A stretch of DNA of 13,476 bases from Prevotella sp. CAG:755 (GTDB lineage Bacteria > Bacteroidota > Bacteroidia > Bacteroidales > Bacteroidaceae), in NCBI GenBank assembly GCA_000431275.1, contig HF989215.1, positions 57,662 through 71,137 on the forward strand. Direction: 5' to 3'. The notes under the pieces were generated by a model that worked only from the letters and a program-made list of their open reading frames with translations, ran no database searches and was not told the origin of the DNA. Below, piece after piece: positions 6,323-13,476 of the stretch. Every line of letters starts with the position of its first letter. Position 1 is the stretch's first letter. Both the position numbers and the translations under genes were made by a program.

Positions 6323-7051
6323 TTAAGCGAATGTGGAATGTATGCCGTCCCAAGCGTCGGCCAGTGCCGCCATGGAAGGCAGGACAAGGTCGGCGCCCGA
6401 GCGGGTGAGCGTTTCGGGCGGGATGGGGCCCGTATTGACCGCTATGGTGAACACCTTGGCGGCGGACCCGGCTTCGACACCGAGCGGGGCGTTCTCGACA
6501 ACAAGGGCTTCCCAAGGCTGTACGCCGGCCCGTTCGAGGCCCAGAAGGTAGGGCTCGGGGTCGGGCTTGCCGTGGCGGACGTCGAAACTGGTCACCATGA
6601 GGCTGCGGTGGAAAAAGCCGGGATAGTTGTGTTCGAGCCTGTCGATGAGCGAGCGTTGCCCGCTTCCCGTCACGACGACGATGGTCAGGCCGGCGTCTTT
6701 TACGCGGCGGAGCACGTCGGCCGCACCCGGCATCCGGGGTGCTTCGGGGCAGGCGTTGAACAGGCGGCATTTTTCTTCGTAGATGCGTTCTATCTCTTCG
6801 GGTGTTGCGTCACGGCCCCACTCGCGGCGGGCGAGCAGGTTGATGGTGGCGGCGCCGGTGCGGCCTTCGTGAAGGTAGGCTTCGTCGGGTGTCATGGTGA
6901 GTCCGAACTCCGTGCATACCTGCGCCCACGACCGGGCGTGGTTGGGCATAGAGTCGAACAGTACGCCGTCCATATCAAACAGCACGGCTTTGAGGCGCGT
7001 CGCCCCAAAGCCGTTCCGTTCGAGATATTTTGTTCTTTCTGCGTCGTACAT
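6323..7051 (-). CDS. HAD-superfamily hydrolase, beta-phosphoglucomutase-like
   Basis: A 242-residue cytoplasmic HAD enzyme of the beta-phosphoglucomutase/phosphatase-like subfamily. Motif I is LFDMDGVLFDS with nucleophile Asp26 and acid/base Asp28. Motif II is VVVTGSG (Thr128), motif III Lys162 in GKPDPEPY, and motif IV LVVENAPLGVEAG. A helical cap lies at about residues 35-110. In motif IV the metal-binding pair that reads ED in beta-phosphoglucomutase reads E186-N187 here, a variant I recall from Bacteroidetes relatives. The substrate is a phosphorylated sugar at best guess, either phosphatase or mutase. The start is seven bases from the pgi stop, and the stop is 19 bases before dipeptidyl-peptidase IV, so it belongs to that operon. 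Proximity to pgi supports a role in hexose-phosphate metabolism, but that is inference. Confidence 0.88.
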   Translation of the reverse strand: MYDAERTKYLERNGFGATRLKAVLFDMDGVLFDSMPNHARSWAQVCTEFGLTMTPDEAYLHEGRTGAATINLLARREWGRDATPEEIERIYEEKCRLFNACPEAPRMPGAADVLRRVKDAGLTIVVVTGSGQRSLIDRLEHNYPGFFHRSLMVTSFDVRHGKPDPEPYLLGLERAGVQPWEALVVENAPLGVEAGSAAKVFTIAVNTGPIPPETLTRSGADLVLPSMAALADAWDGIHSTFA

Positions 7052-7058
7052 AGTCTTT

Positions 7059-8408
7059 TTATTGGTTCAGGCGGGCGCGGATAGCCTTGCTTTCGGCTTC
7101 ATAGCCCGGCTTGTCGAGCAGCGCGAACATGTTGCGCTTGTACGCCTCAACGCCTGGCTGGTTGAAGGTGTTGACACCAAGGATATTGCCGCTGATGCCG
7201 CAGCCCAGCTCGAAGAAGTAGATGAGCTGGCCGAGGTAGTAGGCGTCCAGGCGGGGGAGGCTGATGCGCATGTTGGGCACTCCGCCGTCCACATGGGCCA
7301 GCTGCGTGCCGAGCTCGGCCATCTTGTTGACTTCGTCGATGCGTTTGCCGGCCAGGAAGTTGAGCCCGTCGAGGTTCTCGTCGTCGTTCGGGAAGTGGAG
7401 CTCGTGTTCAGGCGTCTCGACGGAGATGACGGTTTCGAAGATGGTGCGCTCGCCTTCCTGGATCCACTGCCCCATGGAGTGGAGGTCGGTCGTGAAGTCC
7501 ACGGCGGCCGGGAAGATGCCCTTTCCGTCCTTGCCCTCGCTCTCACCGTAGAGTTGCTTCCACCACTCGTTCATGTAGTGCAGCTTGGGCTGGAAGTTGA
7601 CAAGGATTTCTACTTTCTTGCCTGCGGCGTAGAGGGCGTTGCGGCAGGCTGCGTACAGCGCCGCGGGGTTTTGGGCCAGAGGCGTGTCGGGGCCGCAGGC
7701 TTTCTCCATGTCTTGGGCGCCGGCGATGAGTTGGTCGATGTCGAATCCGGCGCAGGCGATGGGCAACAGGCCTACGGGGGTCAGCACCGAGAAGCGTCCG
7801 CCGACGTTGTCGGGGATGACGAAACTCTTGTAGCCTTCCTTGTCGGCAGTGGTACGGGCGGCACCGCGGCGGGCGTCGGTGATGGCTACGATGACGCGGC
7901 GTGCCATGTCCTTTCCGCGTTGTTGTTCGCACTGCCTTTTGAGCAGGCGGAACGCCAGCGCCGTTTCCGTGGTCGTACCCGATTTCGAGATGTTGATGAC
8001 ACCGAAATCACGGCCGCGCAGGTAGTCGCACAGCTCGCTGAGGTAGTCTTCGCTGATGTTGTTTCCGGCGAAGAGGATGACGGGGTTCTTCTTGTCGCCG
8101 AGGAGCCACTGGAAGCTGTTGCTCAGTGCTTCGATGATGGCGCGGGCGCCGAGGTAGCTGCCGCCGATGCCGGCCACGACGATGGTGTCGCAGTTTTCAC
8201 GCAGGGTGGCGGCGGTGGCTTTCAGGTCGGCAAGGAAGTCGGCCGTCGTCGAGCTGGGAAGGTGTAGCCAGCCCAGGAAGTCGTTGCCCGGGCAAGTGCT
8301 GTTTTCGAGCGATGCGTGTGCGGCTTTTACCTGAGGTTCGAGCGCCTCGATGGTCCCGGGGGTGAGAAACTGGACGGCTTTGGTGATGTCAATCTGGATA
8401 GTATTCAT
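7059..8408 (-). CDS. pgi: Glucose-6-phosphate isomerase
   Basis: A 449-residue cytoplasmic enzyme interconverting glucose-6-phosphate and fructose-6-phosphate in glycolysis and gluconeogenesis. The short bacterial form (about 445 residues) is expected in Bacteroidales. Visible motifs are [11 protein letters not shown] (80-90), the phosphate-binding SKSGTTTET (141-149) and [11 protein letters not shown] (203-213). Catalytic Glu289 lies in [10 protein letters not shown], His310 in DLHSMGQ, and the C-terminal [14 protein letters not shown] (411-424) carries catalytic Lys424. The start [15 protein letters not shown] is chosen over an ATG 17 codons upstream, whose extra residues look non-native and lie in the leader. 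It is the first gene of the pgi-HAD-DPP-IV unit and is divergent from lysS with its own promoter 65 bases upstream. Confidence 0.97.
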   Translation of the reverse strand: MNTIQIDITKAVQFLTPGTIEALEPQVKAAHASLENSTCPGNDFLGWLHLPSSTTADFLADLKATAATLRENCDTIVVAGIGGSYLGARAIIEALSNSFQWLLGDKKNPVILFAGNNISEDYLSELCDYLRGRDFGVINISKSGTTTETALAFRLLKRQCEQQRGKDMARRVIVAITDARRGAARTTADKEGYKSFVIPDNVGGRFSVLTPVGLLPIACAGFDIDQLIAGAQDMEKACGPDTPLAQNPAALYAACRNALYAAGKKVEILVNFQPKLHYMNEWWKQLYGESEGKDGKGIFPAAVDFTTDLHSMGQWIQEGERTIFETVISVETPEHELHFPNDDENLDGLNFLAGKRIDEVNKMAELGTQLAHVDGGVPNMRISLPRLDAYYLGQLIYFFELGCGISGNILGVNTFNQPGVEAYKRNMFALLDKPGYEAESKAIRARLNQ

Positions 8409-8472
8409 GACTTGAAGTGAATTTGTTTTATGAGTTGCCGCGTGTGGCGGAATCCGCACAGTGCGGACAGTG

Positions 8473-8503
8473 CAAAGTTAGGAAGTTTTCACGAGAGTGG
8501 CAA
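8473..8503 (-). promoter_or_regulatory. Bacteroidetes-type promoter for pgi
   Basis: Minus strand: TTG (8503-8501), a 20-base spacer, and TAACTTTG (8480-8473), an exact TAnnTTTG match followed by CACTG. The expected start site leaves a leader of roughly 55-60 bases before the pgi ATG. Confidence 0.75.
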
Positions 8504-8603
8504 GCCTTCTTATTATTATATGTCAGCCTGCCGCGCCTAACGGCGTTCCGCACCGGTTGTCGCGGCGTCCGCCCGCAGCAGGCGGCGTGGCGCGGAAAAC
8601 GGG

Positions 8604-8687
8604 TCGGCTGACAGGAAAAACAAGTCGGCTGACAGAAATTTCCGGACGGCTGACAGGATTTGCGGGACGGCTGGGAAGAAAGGCGTC
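8604..8687 (-). repeat. 21-bp tandem array, locus 3 (4 units)
   Basis: Four units start at 8604, 8625, 8646 and 8667, exactly 21 bp apart. TCGGCTGACAG, TCGGCTGACAG and ACGGCTGACAG are near-identical cores; ACGGCTGGGA is the diverged fourth. The second half of each unit is A/T-richer and less conserved (GAAAAACAAG, AAATTTCCGG, GATTTGCGGG). On the minus strand the core reads CTGTCAGCCG, matching the arrays at 1868-1951 and 3459-3563. A weaker in-phase unit may precede it at 8583. Units are contiguous, so it is not a CRISPR array. Confidence 0.85.
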
Positions 8688-8789
8688 CGGCCAGTGGCTG
8701 CGCCGCGTGTGGCTGCGGGCACGGGCCGGGCCGCGCACAGGGATGCGTCGGGCGCGCGGCGGGCTTTCGGCAGCTAAGGGGGGCGGGAT

Positions 8790-8821
8790 GTTGCCTGCGT
8801 CGGAAAAAAACCTTACCTTTG
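8790..8821 (+). promoter_or_regulatory. Bacteroidetes-type promoter for lysS
   Basis: GTTG (8790-8793), a 20-base spacer, and TACCTTTG (8814-8821) followed by CA. The -7 element is an exact consensus match. The expected start lies near 8828, giving a leader of only about 20 bases before the lysS ATG. Confidence 0.75.
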
Positions 8822-8846
8822 CAAGTAAAACCGAAAGAACGACAAA

Positions 8847-10577
8847 ATGAACATTCTCGAACTTAGCGAACAGGAAATCAACCGCCGTAAAGCGTTGGAG
8901 GAGCTCCGCGCAATGGGAATCAACCCTTATCCCGCCGCGGCTTACCCCACGGATGCTTTCTCGGTCGACATAAAAGACGAATTTGACGACGAGGCCACCG
9001 AGCCGCGCCAGGTGTGCATCGCGGGGCGTATGATGAGCCGCCGCGTCATGGGCAAGGCGAGCTTCATGGAGCTTCAGGATTCGAAAGGGCGCATTCAGGT
9101 CTACGTGACGCGCGACGACATCTGTCCGGGTGAGGACAAGGAGCTGTACAACACGGTGTTCAAACGCCTGCTCGACTTGGGCGACTTTGTCGGCGTCAAG
9201 GGCTTCGTCTTCCGTACGCAGACCGGCGAAATCAGTGTCCATGCCCAAGCGCTCACCGTACTGGCCAAGAGCATACGTCCCCTGCCCGTGGTGAAGCAGA
9301 AGGACGGTGTGACCTACGACTCGTTCGACGATCCCGAGCTGCGCTACCGCCAGCGTTACGTGGACCTCATCGTGAATGCCGGCGTCAAAGAGACGTTCAT
9401 CAAACGTTCACAGGTGTTCAAGTCCATGCGCGAGTATTTCGACAAGGACGGCTTCATGGAGGTCGAGACGCCCATCCTGCAACCCATCCCCGGCGGCGCG
9501 AGCGCCCGGCCGTTCATCACGCACCACAACACGCTCGACGTCGACCTCTACCTGCGCATCGCGACGGAGCTCTACCTGAAACGTCTCATCGTGGGCGGCT
9601 TTGAAGGCGTCTATGAGATAGGCAAGAACTTCCGCAACGAGGGTATGGACAAGAGCCATAACCCCGAGTTCACCTGCATGGAGCTTTACGTGCAGTATAA
9701 GGACTACAAGTGGATGATGGAGTACACAGAGCGCCTCTTGGAGAAGATCTGTCTCGACGTGAACGGCACGACCGAAGTCAAGGTCGGCGACAACGTCATC
9801 TCGTTCAAAGCACCGTTCAAGCGCGTCACCATCCTCGGCGCCATCAAGGAGAAGACCGGCTACGACCTCGACGGCAAGACGGAAGACGAAATCCGTGCCA
9901 TCTGCAAGGAACTGGGCCTCGAAACCGTCGACGAGACATTCGGCAAGGGCAAGATGATTGACGAAATCTTCGGCGAGTTCTGCGAGGGATCCTACATCCA
10001 GCCCACGTTCGTCACCGACTATCCCGTGGAGATGAGCCCGCTCACCAAGAAACACCGCGACAACCCCGCACTGACCGAACGCTTCGAGCTGATGGTCAAC
10101 GGCAAGGAACTGGCCAACGCATACAGTGAGCTGAACGACCCGATTGACCAGGAAGAACGCTTCGAGGAGCAGCTCCGCCTTTCGCAAAAGGGCGACGACG
10201 AGGCCATGTATATCGACCAGGACTTCCTCCGCGCCATGCAGTACGGCATGCCGCCCATGTCAGGCATCGGCATCGGCATGGACCGCCTCGTGATGCTCAT
10301 GACCGGACAGACTACGATACAGGAAGTGCTTTTCTTCCCGCAGATGCGTCCCGAGAAGAAGGCACCCCGCGACGCCGCCTCCAAGTATGCCGAACTCGGC
10401 ATCGGCGAGGAGTGGGTCCCCCTGCTCCAAAAGGCGGGCTACAACCTTGTAGGCGACCTCAAAGACGCCAATCCTCAGAAAGTGCAGCAGCAACTGGGCG
10501 AAATCATTAAGAAATACAAGCTCGAGATGGTGAAGCCCAGCGTGGCCGACGTGGCTGCGTGGATTGCCAAACTATAA
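8847..10577 (+). CDS. lysS: Lysyl-tRNA synthetase, class II
   Basis: A 576-residue class IIb synthetase that charges tRNA-Lys in the cytoplasm. An N-terminal OB-fold anticodon-binding domain spans about residues 55-142 ([21 protein letters not shown]). Class II motif 1 is at [10 protein letters not shown] (202-211), motif 2 at [20 protein letters not shown] (262-281) and motif 3 at [15 protein letters not shown] (473-487). The usual bacterial enzyme ends just after FFPQMRPE (497-503), at about 505 residues. Here about 70 more residues follow ([20 protein letters not shown] ... [10 protein letters not shown]). These read as a helix-hairpin-helix-like nucleic-acid-binding tail, an extension I recall from Bacteroidetes LysRS. 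The start follows a promoter by about 25 bases. A strong hairpin lies between it and gpsA. Confidence 0.97.
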   Translation: MNILELSEQEINRRKALEELRAMGINPYPAAAYPTDAFSVDIKDEFDDEATEPRQVCIAGRMMSRRVMGKASFMELQDSKGRIQVYVTRDDICPGEDKELYNTVFKRLLDLGDFVGVKGFVFRTQTGEISVHAQALTVLAKSIRPLPVVKQKDGVTYDSFDDPELRYRQRYVDLIVNAGVKETFIKRSQVFKSMREYFDKDGFMEVETPILQPIPGGASARPFITHHNTLDVDLYLRIATELYLKRLIVGGFEGVYEIGKNFRNEGMDKSHNPEFTCMELYVQYKDYKWMMEYTERLLEKICLDVNGTTEVKVGDNVISFKAPFKRVTILGAIKEKTGYDLDGKTEDEIRAICKELGLETVDETFGKGKMIDEIFGEFCEGSYIQPTFVTDYPVEMSPLTKKHRDNPALTERFELMVNGKELANAYSELNDPIDQEERFEEQLRLSQKGDDEAMYIDQDFLRAMQYGMPPMSGIGIGMDRLVMLMTGQTTIQEVLFFPQMRPEKKAPRDAASKYAELGIGEEWVPLLQKAGYNLVGDLKDANPQKVQQQLGEIIKKYKLEMVKPSVADVAAWIAKL

Positions 10578-10590
10578 TCTGAAATTACAT

Positions 10591-10632
10591 GCAGGCGGCC
10601 GGCGGGCAGGAAACTTCCGGCCGCCTGCTTTT
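10591..10632 (+). terminator. Hairpin terminator or attenuator between lysS and gpsA
   Basis: GCAGGCGGCCGG (10591-10602) is exactly complementary to CCGGCCGCCTGC (10617-10628), a 12-bp GC-rich stem with a 14-base loop, followed by four T (10629-10632). It starts 14 bases after the lysS stop. No TAnnTTTG promoter is seen between it and gpsA, so gpsA may rely on read-through; the short T run suggests partial termination. Confidence 0.75.
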
Positions 10633-10658
10633 CACACCTTACGGAAAACGCGCAGACT

Positions 10659-11654
10659 ATGGAAGGATGTGGACAAATAGCGGTCATCGGCGGCGGCAGT
10701 TGGGCCACGGCCATTGCAAAAATGGTGCTCGAACGCGTCGGTCACCTCAATTGGTACATGCGCCGCAGCGATGTCATTGATGAGTTCAAACGCGTGGAGC
10801 ATAACCCCGACTATCTCACCGGGGTGCATTTCGACGTCAGCCGTATCACCTTTTCGTCCGACCTGAACGAGACAGTGCGCGCCTCAGACACACTGATCTT
10901 CGTCACCCCATCGCCTTATCTGAAAAACCATCTCCGCAAGCTGAAAGTCCGCATCAGCGACAAGTTTGTCGTGACGGCCATCAAAGGCATCGTTCCCGAC
11001 GAGAACCTCGTCTGCTCGGAGTATTTCCGCCAAGTCTACAACGTGCCCGACGAGAACCTCGCCGTGCTCGGCGGCCCCAGCCATGCCGAGGAGGTGGCGC
11101 TTGACCGCCTGACCTATCTCACCGTCGGTTGCGCCGACCCGAAAAAGGCGCGCGCCTTGGCAGACACACTGGCCAGCCATTACATCAAGACGAAGACGGC
11201 GACGGATGTTATCGGCATTGAATACGCCTCCGTGCTGAAAAATGTCTACGCTATCGCCACGGGCATCTGCAACGGACTTAAATACGGCGACAACTTCCAG
11301 TCGGTGCTCATAGCCAACGCCGTGCAGGAGATGAGCCGCTTCCTGCGCGCCGTTTACCCCATCGAACGAAACGTCTACGACTCCGTGTATCTCGGCGACT
11401 TGCTCGTGACGAGCTATTCCAACTTCTCGCGCAACCGCGTCTTCGGCACGATGATCGGTAAGGGGTATTCGGTAAAAAGCGCGCAGATTGAGATGGAGAT
11501 GATAGCCGAAGGCTACTACGGGACGAAGTGCATGAAGGACATCAACCGGCACTTCCACGTGAACATGCCTATTCTGGACGCGGTCTACAATATCCTGTAC
11601 GAGCGTATCTCGCCGGCCATCGAAATAAAACTCCTGACCGATTCATTCCGCTGA
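10659..11654 (+). CDS. gpsA: Glycerol-3-phosphate dehydrogenase [NAD(P)+]
   Basis: A 331-residue cytoplasmic enzyme that reduces dihydroxyacetone phosphate to sn-glycerol-3-phosphate, the backbone precursor of phospholipids. The N-terminal Rossmann nucleotide-binding site is AVIGGGSWATA (residues 8-18). Further blocks are TAIKGI with conserved Lys109, LGGPSHAEEVA (137-147), EYASVLKNVYAIATGIC with catalytic Lys194 (188-204), and GDLLVTSYSNFSRNRVFG (246-263), whose SRNR binds substrate. Length is normal for the family. It lies 81 bases after lysS across a hairpin. The histidine phosphatase gene begins 19 bases after its stop, so those two are probably co-transcribed. lysS-gpsA adjacency is, from memory, common in Bacteroidales. 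Confidence 0.96.
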   Translation: MEGCGQIAVIGGGSWATAIAKMVLERVGHLNWYMRRSDVIDEFKRVEHNPDYLTGVHFDVSRITFSSDLNETVRASDTLIFVTPSPYLKNHLRKLKVRISDKFVVTAIKGIVPDENLVCSEYFRQVYNVPDENLAVLGGPSHAEEVALDRLTYLTVGCADPKKARALADTLASHYIKTKTATDVIGIEYASVLKNVYAIATGICNGLKYGDNFQSVLIANAVQEMSRFLRAVYPIERNVYDSVYLGDLLVTSYSNFSRNRVFGTMIGKGYSVKSAQIEMEMIAEGYYGTKCMKDINRHFHVNMPILDAVYNILYERISPAIEIKLLTDSFR

Positions 11655-11673
11655 CCGTCTGTTCCGATAGGCA

Positions 11674-12234
11674 ATGGTGGAGTTATTCCTTGTGCGCCAC
11701 GGCGAAACGCAGGAGAACCTCGACGGCATCCTGCAAGGCCACCTGCCCGGCCGCCTGACCGCGAACGGTGTGCGGCAAGCCGAAACGTTGCGGCAGGAGC
11801 TGGCAGGCGAACGGTTCGACGTTCTCCTCGTGAGCGACCTGGCCCGTACCGTGGCCACGGCCCGCGTGCTGAACGAAGCCTTTGGCCTGCCTCTTGTGAC
11901 GACGTCCCTGCTCCGCGAACGCGACTGGGGCTCGCTGACGGGCTGCCGTATCGCTGAGGCTCGCCGTGCGCCGTTCCCGCCCGATGTGGAGGGAGTCGAG
12001 GCCATGGCTGAGCGTGCGCGGGCGTTCCTCAGCTTTGTCTGCGGGCACTACGACGGCTGCCGCGTGCTTGCTGTCGGCCACGGCCTCTTCAACCGCTGCA
12101 TACTCTCGGTCCTGACAGGGCGCCCCATTGCCGAAATCCCCCGGTGGGGCAACGCCGAGGCCCGGCGTGTCGTCGTGACTCACCTGCCCGACGGTTCGTT
12201 CCGCCCGACCGAAACGGGCGCGTCGGCCGATTGA
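11674..12234 (+). CDS. Histidine phosphatase family protein (phosphoglycerate mutase-like)
   Basis: A 186-residue protein of the histidine phosphatase (phosphoglycerate mutase/CobC) superfamily. LVRHGET (residues 6-12) carries nucleophile His9 and phosphate-binding Arg8. LARTVATA has Arg58, RERDWG carries the acid Glu82, and AVGHG (133-137) carries the second catalytic His136. The protein is shorter than cofactor-dependent phosphoglycerate mutase (about 230-250 residues) and lacks its insert, so a phosphatase with a small phosphorylated substrate is more likely than a glycolytic mutase. CobC/alpha-ribazole phosphatase is one option, but no cobalamin genes are nearby. It starts 19 bases after gpsA and stops 37 bases before dnaX. 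Confidence 0.9.
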   Translation: MVELFLVRHGETQENLDGILQGHLPGRLTANGVRQAETLRQELAGERFDVLLVSDLARTVATARVLNEAFGLPLVTTSLLRERDWGSLTGCRIAEARRAPFPPDVEGVEAMAERARAFLSFVCGHYDGCRVLAVGHGLFNRCILSVLTGRPIAEIPRWGNAEARRVVVTHLPDGSFRPTETGASAD

Positions 12235-12271
12235 TAATTTGACCCTACTGTTGAATGATAAGATAACCGCC

Positions 12272-13476
12272 ATGGAACACTATGTCGTATCGGCGCGCAA
12301 GTACCGTCCGGCGACGTTCGACTCCGTTGTCGGGCAGAAGGCCCTGACCACTACGTTGAAAAACGCCATCGCTTCCGGCAAGCTGGCCCACGCCTACCTT
12401 TTCTGCGGCCCGCGCGGCGTCGGGAAGACCACATGCGCCCGCATTTTTGCCAAGACCATCAATTGCCTTTCGCCGACGCCCGAGGGTGAGGCCTGCGGCC
12501 ACTGCGAGAGCTGTGTGGCTTTCGACGAGCAGCGCAGCTATAACATCCATGAGCTTGACGCGGCCTCCAACAACTCTGTCGAGGACATCCGTTCGCTCAT
12601 CGAGCAAGTCCACGTCCCGCCGCAGGTAGGGAAGTATAAGGTGTTCATCATCGACGAGGTGCACATGCTGTCGGCCGCGGCGTTCAACGCTTTCCTGAAA
12701 ACCCTTGAGGAGCCGCCCGCCCACGCCATCTTTATCTTGGCTACGACGGAAAAGCACAAGATCCTCCCGACCATACTGAGCCGTTGCCAGATCTACGACT
12801 TCAACCGCATGGAGGTCGGCGACATCGTGTCCCATCTCCGTCACGTGGCCGCGCAAGAGGGCGTCGAATGCGAGGATGCCGCCCTCAATGTCATCGCCCA
12901 GAAGGCCGACGGCGGCATGCGCGACGCCCTGTCGATCTTTGACCAAGTCGTGAGTTTCACCGAGGGACACATCACTTACCAGCAGACAATCCGCAACCTC
13001 AACGTGCTCGATTATGAGTACTACTTCCGCATCGCCGACCGCCTGCTGGCTGGCGATGTGGGCGAGTGCCTGTTGATTTTCAACGAAATCCTTAACAAGG
13101 GTTTCGAGGCCAACCACTTTGTCGGCGGGCTGGCGTCCCATTTCCGCGACCTCCTCGTGGCGCATGACGAGAGCACCCTGCCGCTGCTCGAAGTGGCCGA
13201 CAGTGTCCGCCAGCGCTATCGTGAGCAGGCCGCCCGCTGCACGCCGAAATTCCTCTACCGCGCCTTGAAACTCTGCAACGACTGCGACCTGAACTACCGC
13301 GCCAGCCGGAACAAGCGCCTGCTTGTCGAGCTCACCCTCATCGAGGTCGCCCAGCTCTCCACCGACGATGAGCCGCCTTCGGGGCTTGGCCCTAAGAAGA
13401 CGCTCAAACCCCTCTTTACGCCCGGTGCGGCCCAGGTTGCCGCGCCGAAGCCAGCGGCTGCCGCGCCCGCCCAGCC
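12272..13476 (+). CDS. dnaX: DNA polymerase III subunit gamma/tau, 5' part
   Basis: The frame is open from ATG 12272 to the window edge; 401 codons are visible and the 3' end is missing. DnaX is the ATPase core of the clamp loader that loads the beta clamp at the replication fork. The start MEHYVVSARKYRPATFDSVV is typical. Walker A GPRGVGKT is at residues 46-53. Zinc-binding cysteines are Cys65, Cys75, Cys78 and Cys81. Walker B is VFIIDEVHM (124-132), sensor 1 ATT (157-159) and the arginine finger SRC (170-172). Domain III follows to about residue 370. The sequence then turns Ala/Pro-rich (AAPKPAAAAPAQ), the usual linker to the tau tail. No A-AAA-AAG type frameshift site is seen in the visible part, but it would normally lie further downstream. 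It probably shares a transcript with the phosphatase gene. Confidence 0.96.
   Translation, partial: MEHYVVSARKYRPATFDSVVGQKALTTTLKNAIASGKLAHAYLFCGPRGVGKTTCARIFAKTINCLSPTPEGEACGHCESCVAFDEQRSYNIHELDAASNNSVEDIRSLIEQVHVPPQVGKYKVFIIDEVHMLSAAAFNAFLKTLEEPPAHAIFILATTEKHKILPTILSRCQIYDFNRMEVGDIVSHLRHVAAQEGVECEDAALNVIAQKADGGMRDALSIFDQVVSFTEGHITYQQTIRNLNVLDYEYYFRIADRLLAGDVGECLLIFNEILNKGFEANHFVGGLASHFRDLLVAHDESTLPLLEVADSVRQRYREQAARCTPKFLYRALKLCNDCDLNYRASRNKRLLVELTLIEVAQLSTDDEPPSGLGPKKTLKPLFTPGAAQVAAPKPAAAAPAQ

Larger units (their letters stand above)
8409..8846. other. 438-bp divergent intergenic region between pgi and lysS
   Basis: It contains the pgi promoter (8473-8503), a single plus-oriented TGTCAGCC (8521-8528), the 21-bp array (8604-8687) and the lysS promoter (8790-8821). 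GTGGCTGCG is repeated 15 bp apart (8694-8702 and 8709-8717) in a very GC-rich stretch. Open frames on both strands run through the array only because 21 is a multiple of three. No gene, tRNA or riboswitch fold was recognised. Confidence 0.7.

Noticed and set aside
6894..8267. 457-codon plus-strand open frame opposite pgi
   Set aside because: Valine/glutamate-rich antisense shadow of a clear pgi, and it overlaps the HAD gene as well.
8604..8687. Tandem array read as a CRISPR
   Set aside because: Units are contiguous at 21 bp with no unique spacers, and no cas genes are present.
8497..8850. Plus-strand open frame with RLTGKTSRLTE-type repeats
   Set aside because: It runs through the lysS promoter and repeat array, lacks a plausible start, and only mirrors the 21-bp period.
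8523..9248. Minus-strand open frame crossing the array and the start of lysS
   Set aside because: It overlaps a certain lysS in antisense, and its 7-residue repeats come from the 21-bp array; no family resemblance.
12226..12244. ATAATTTG just before dnaX as a -7 box
   Set aside because: It has only one base between TA and TTTG instead of two, and no TTG at the right distance upstream.
12245..13165. 306-codon minus-strand open frame opposite dnaX
   Set aside because: The plus strand encodes Walker A, zinc cysteines, Walker B and SRC of DnaX in one open frame; the antisense frame has no recognisable domain.

Overview
The window is ordinary chromosomal core sequence from a GC-rich member of the Bacteroidetes, most likely order Bacteroidales. 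Four things point there. Promoters have the TTG-N20-TAnnTTTG form of the Bacteroidetes primary sigma factor. Short lipoproteins begin MKK and carry a lipobox Cys. Lysyl-tRNA synthetase is 576 residues long with a C-terminal extension. The gene families (MtaB, DPP-IV of family S9, 449-residue Pgi, lysS next to gpsA) fit as well. GC content looks close to 60 % by eye; it was not counted. No phage, IS, CRISPR, tRNA or rRNA signal was seen.

Layout. Bases 1-2747 (+): the 3' part of mtaB (tRNA t6A methylthiotransferase), a GT2 glycosyltransferase four bases later, a 195-bp gap with a degenerate 21-bp repeat array, and an RsmI-like tetrapyrrole-methylase-family methyltransferase. Bases 2757-3293 (-): a lipoprotein resembling DUF4738, convergent with the methyltransferase. 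Bases 3294-3743: a 450-bp divergent intergenic region with a second 21-bp array. Bases 3744-3953 (+): a 69-residue lipoprotein made almost entirely of Asp-Ser/Thr O-glycosylation sequons, followed by a terminator. Bases 4105-8408 (-): a tight pgi - HAD phosphatase/mutase - DPP-IV peptidase operon, ending at a perfect 15-bp hairpin. Bases 8409-8846: a second divergent region with both promoters and the clearest 21-bp array. Bases 8847-13476 (+): lysS, a terminator-like hairpin, gpsA, a histidine phosphatase and the 5' two-thirds or so of dnaX.

Functionally the set is housekeeping: tRNA modification and charging (mtaB, lysS), rRNA methylation (probable), glycolysis and phospholipid precursor supply (pgi, gpsA), DNA polymerase III clamp loading (dnaX), plus envelope proteins (glycosyltransferase, two lipoproteins, periplasmic peptidase).

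Two items stand out. One is the repeated 21-bp-period array in three separate intergenic regions, sharing the core TCCTGTCAGCCG. The other is the tiny, apparently highly expressed lipoprotein with seven consecutive matches to the Bacteroidetes O-glycosylation motif D(S/T)(A/I/L/V/M/T).
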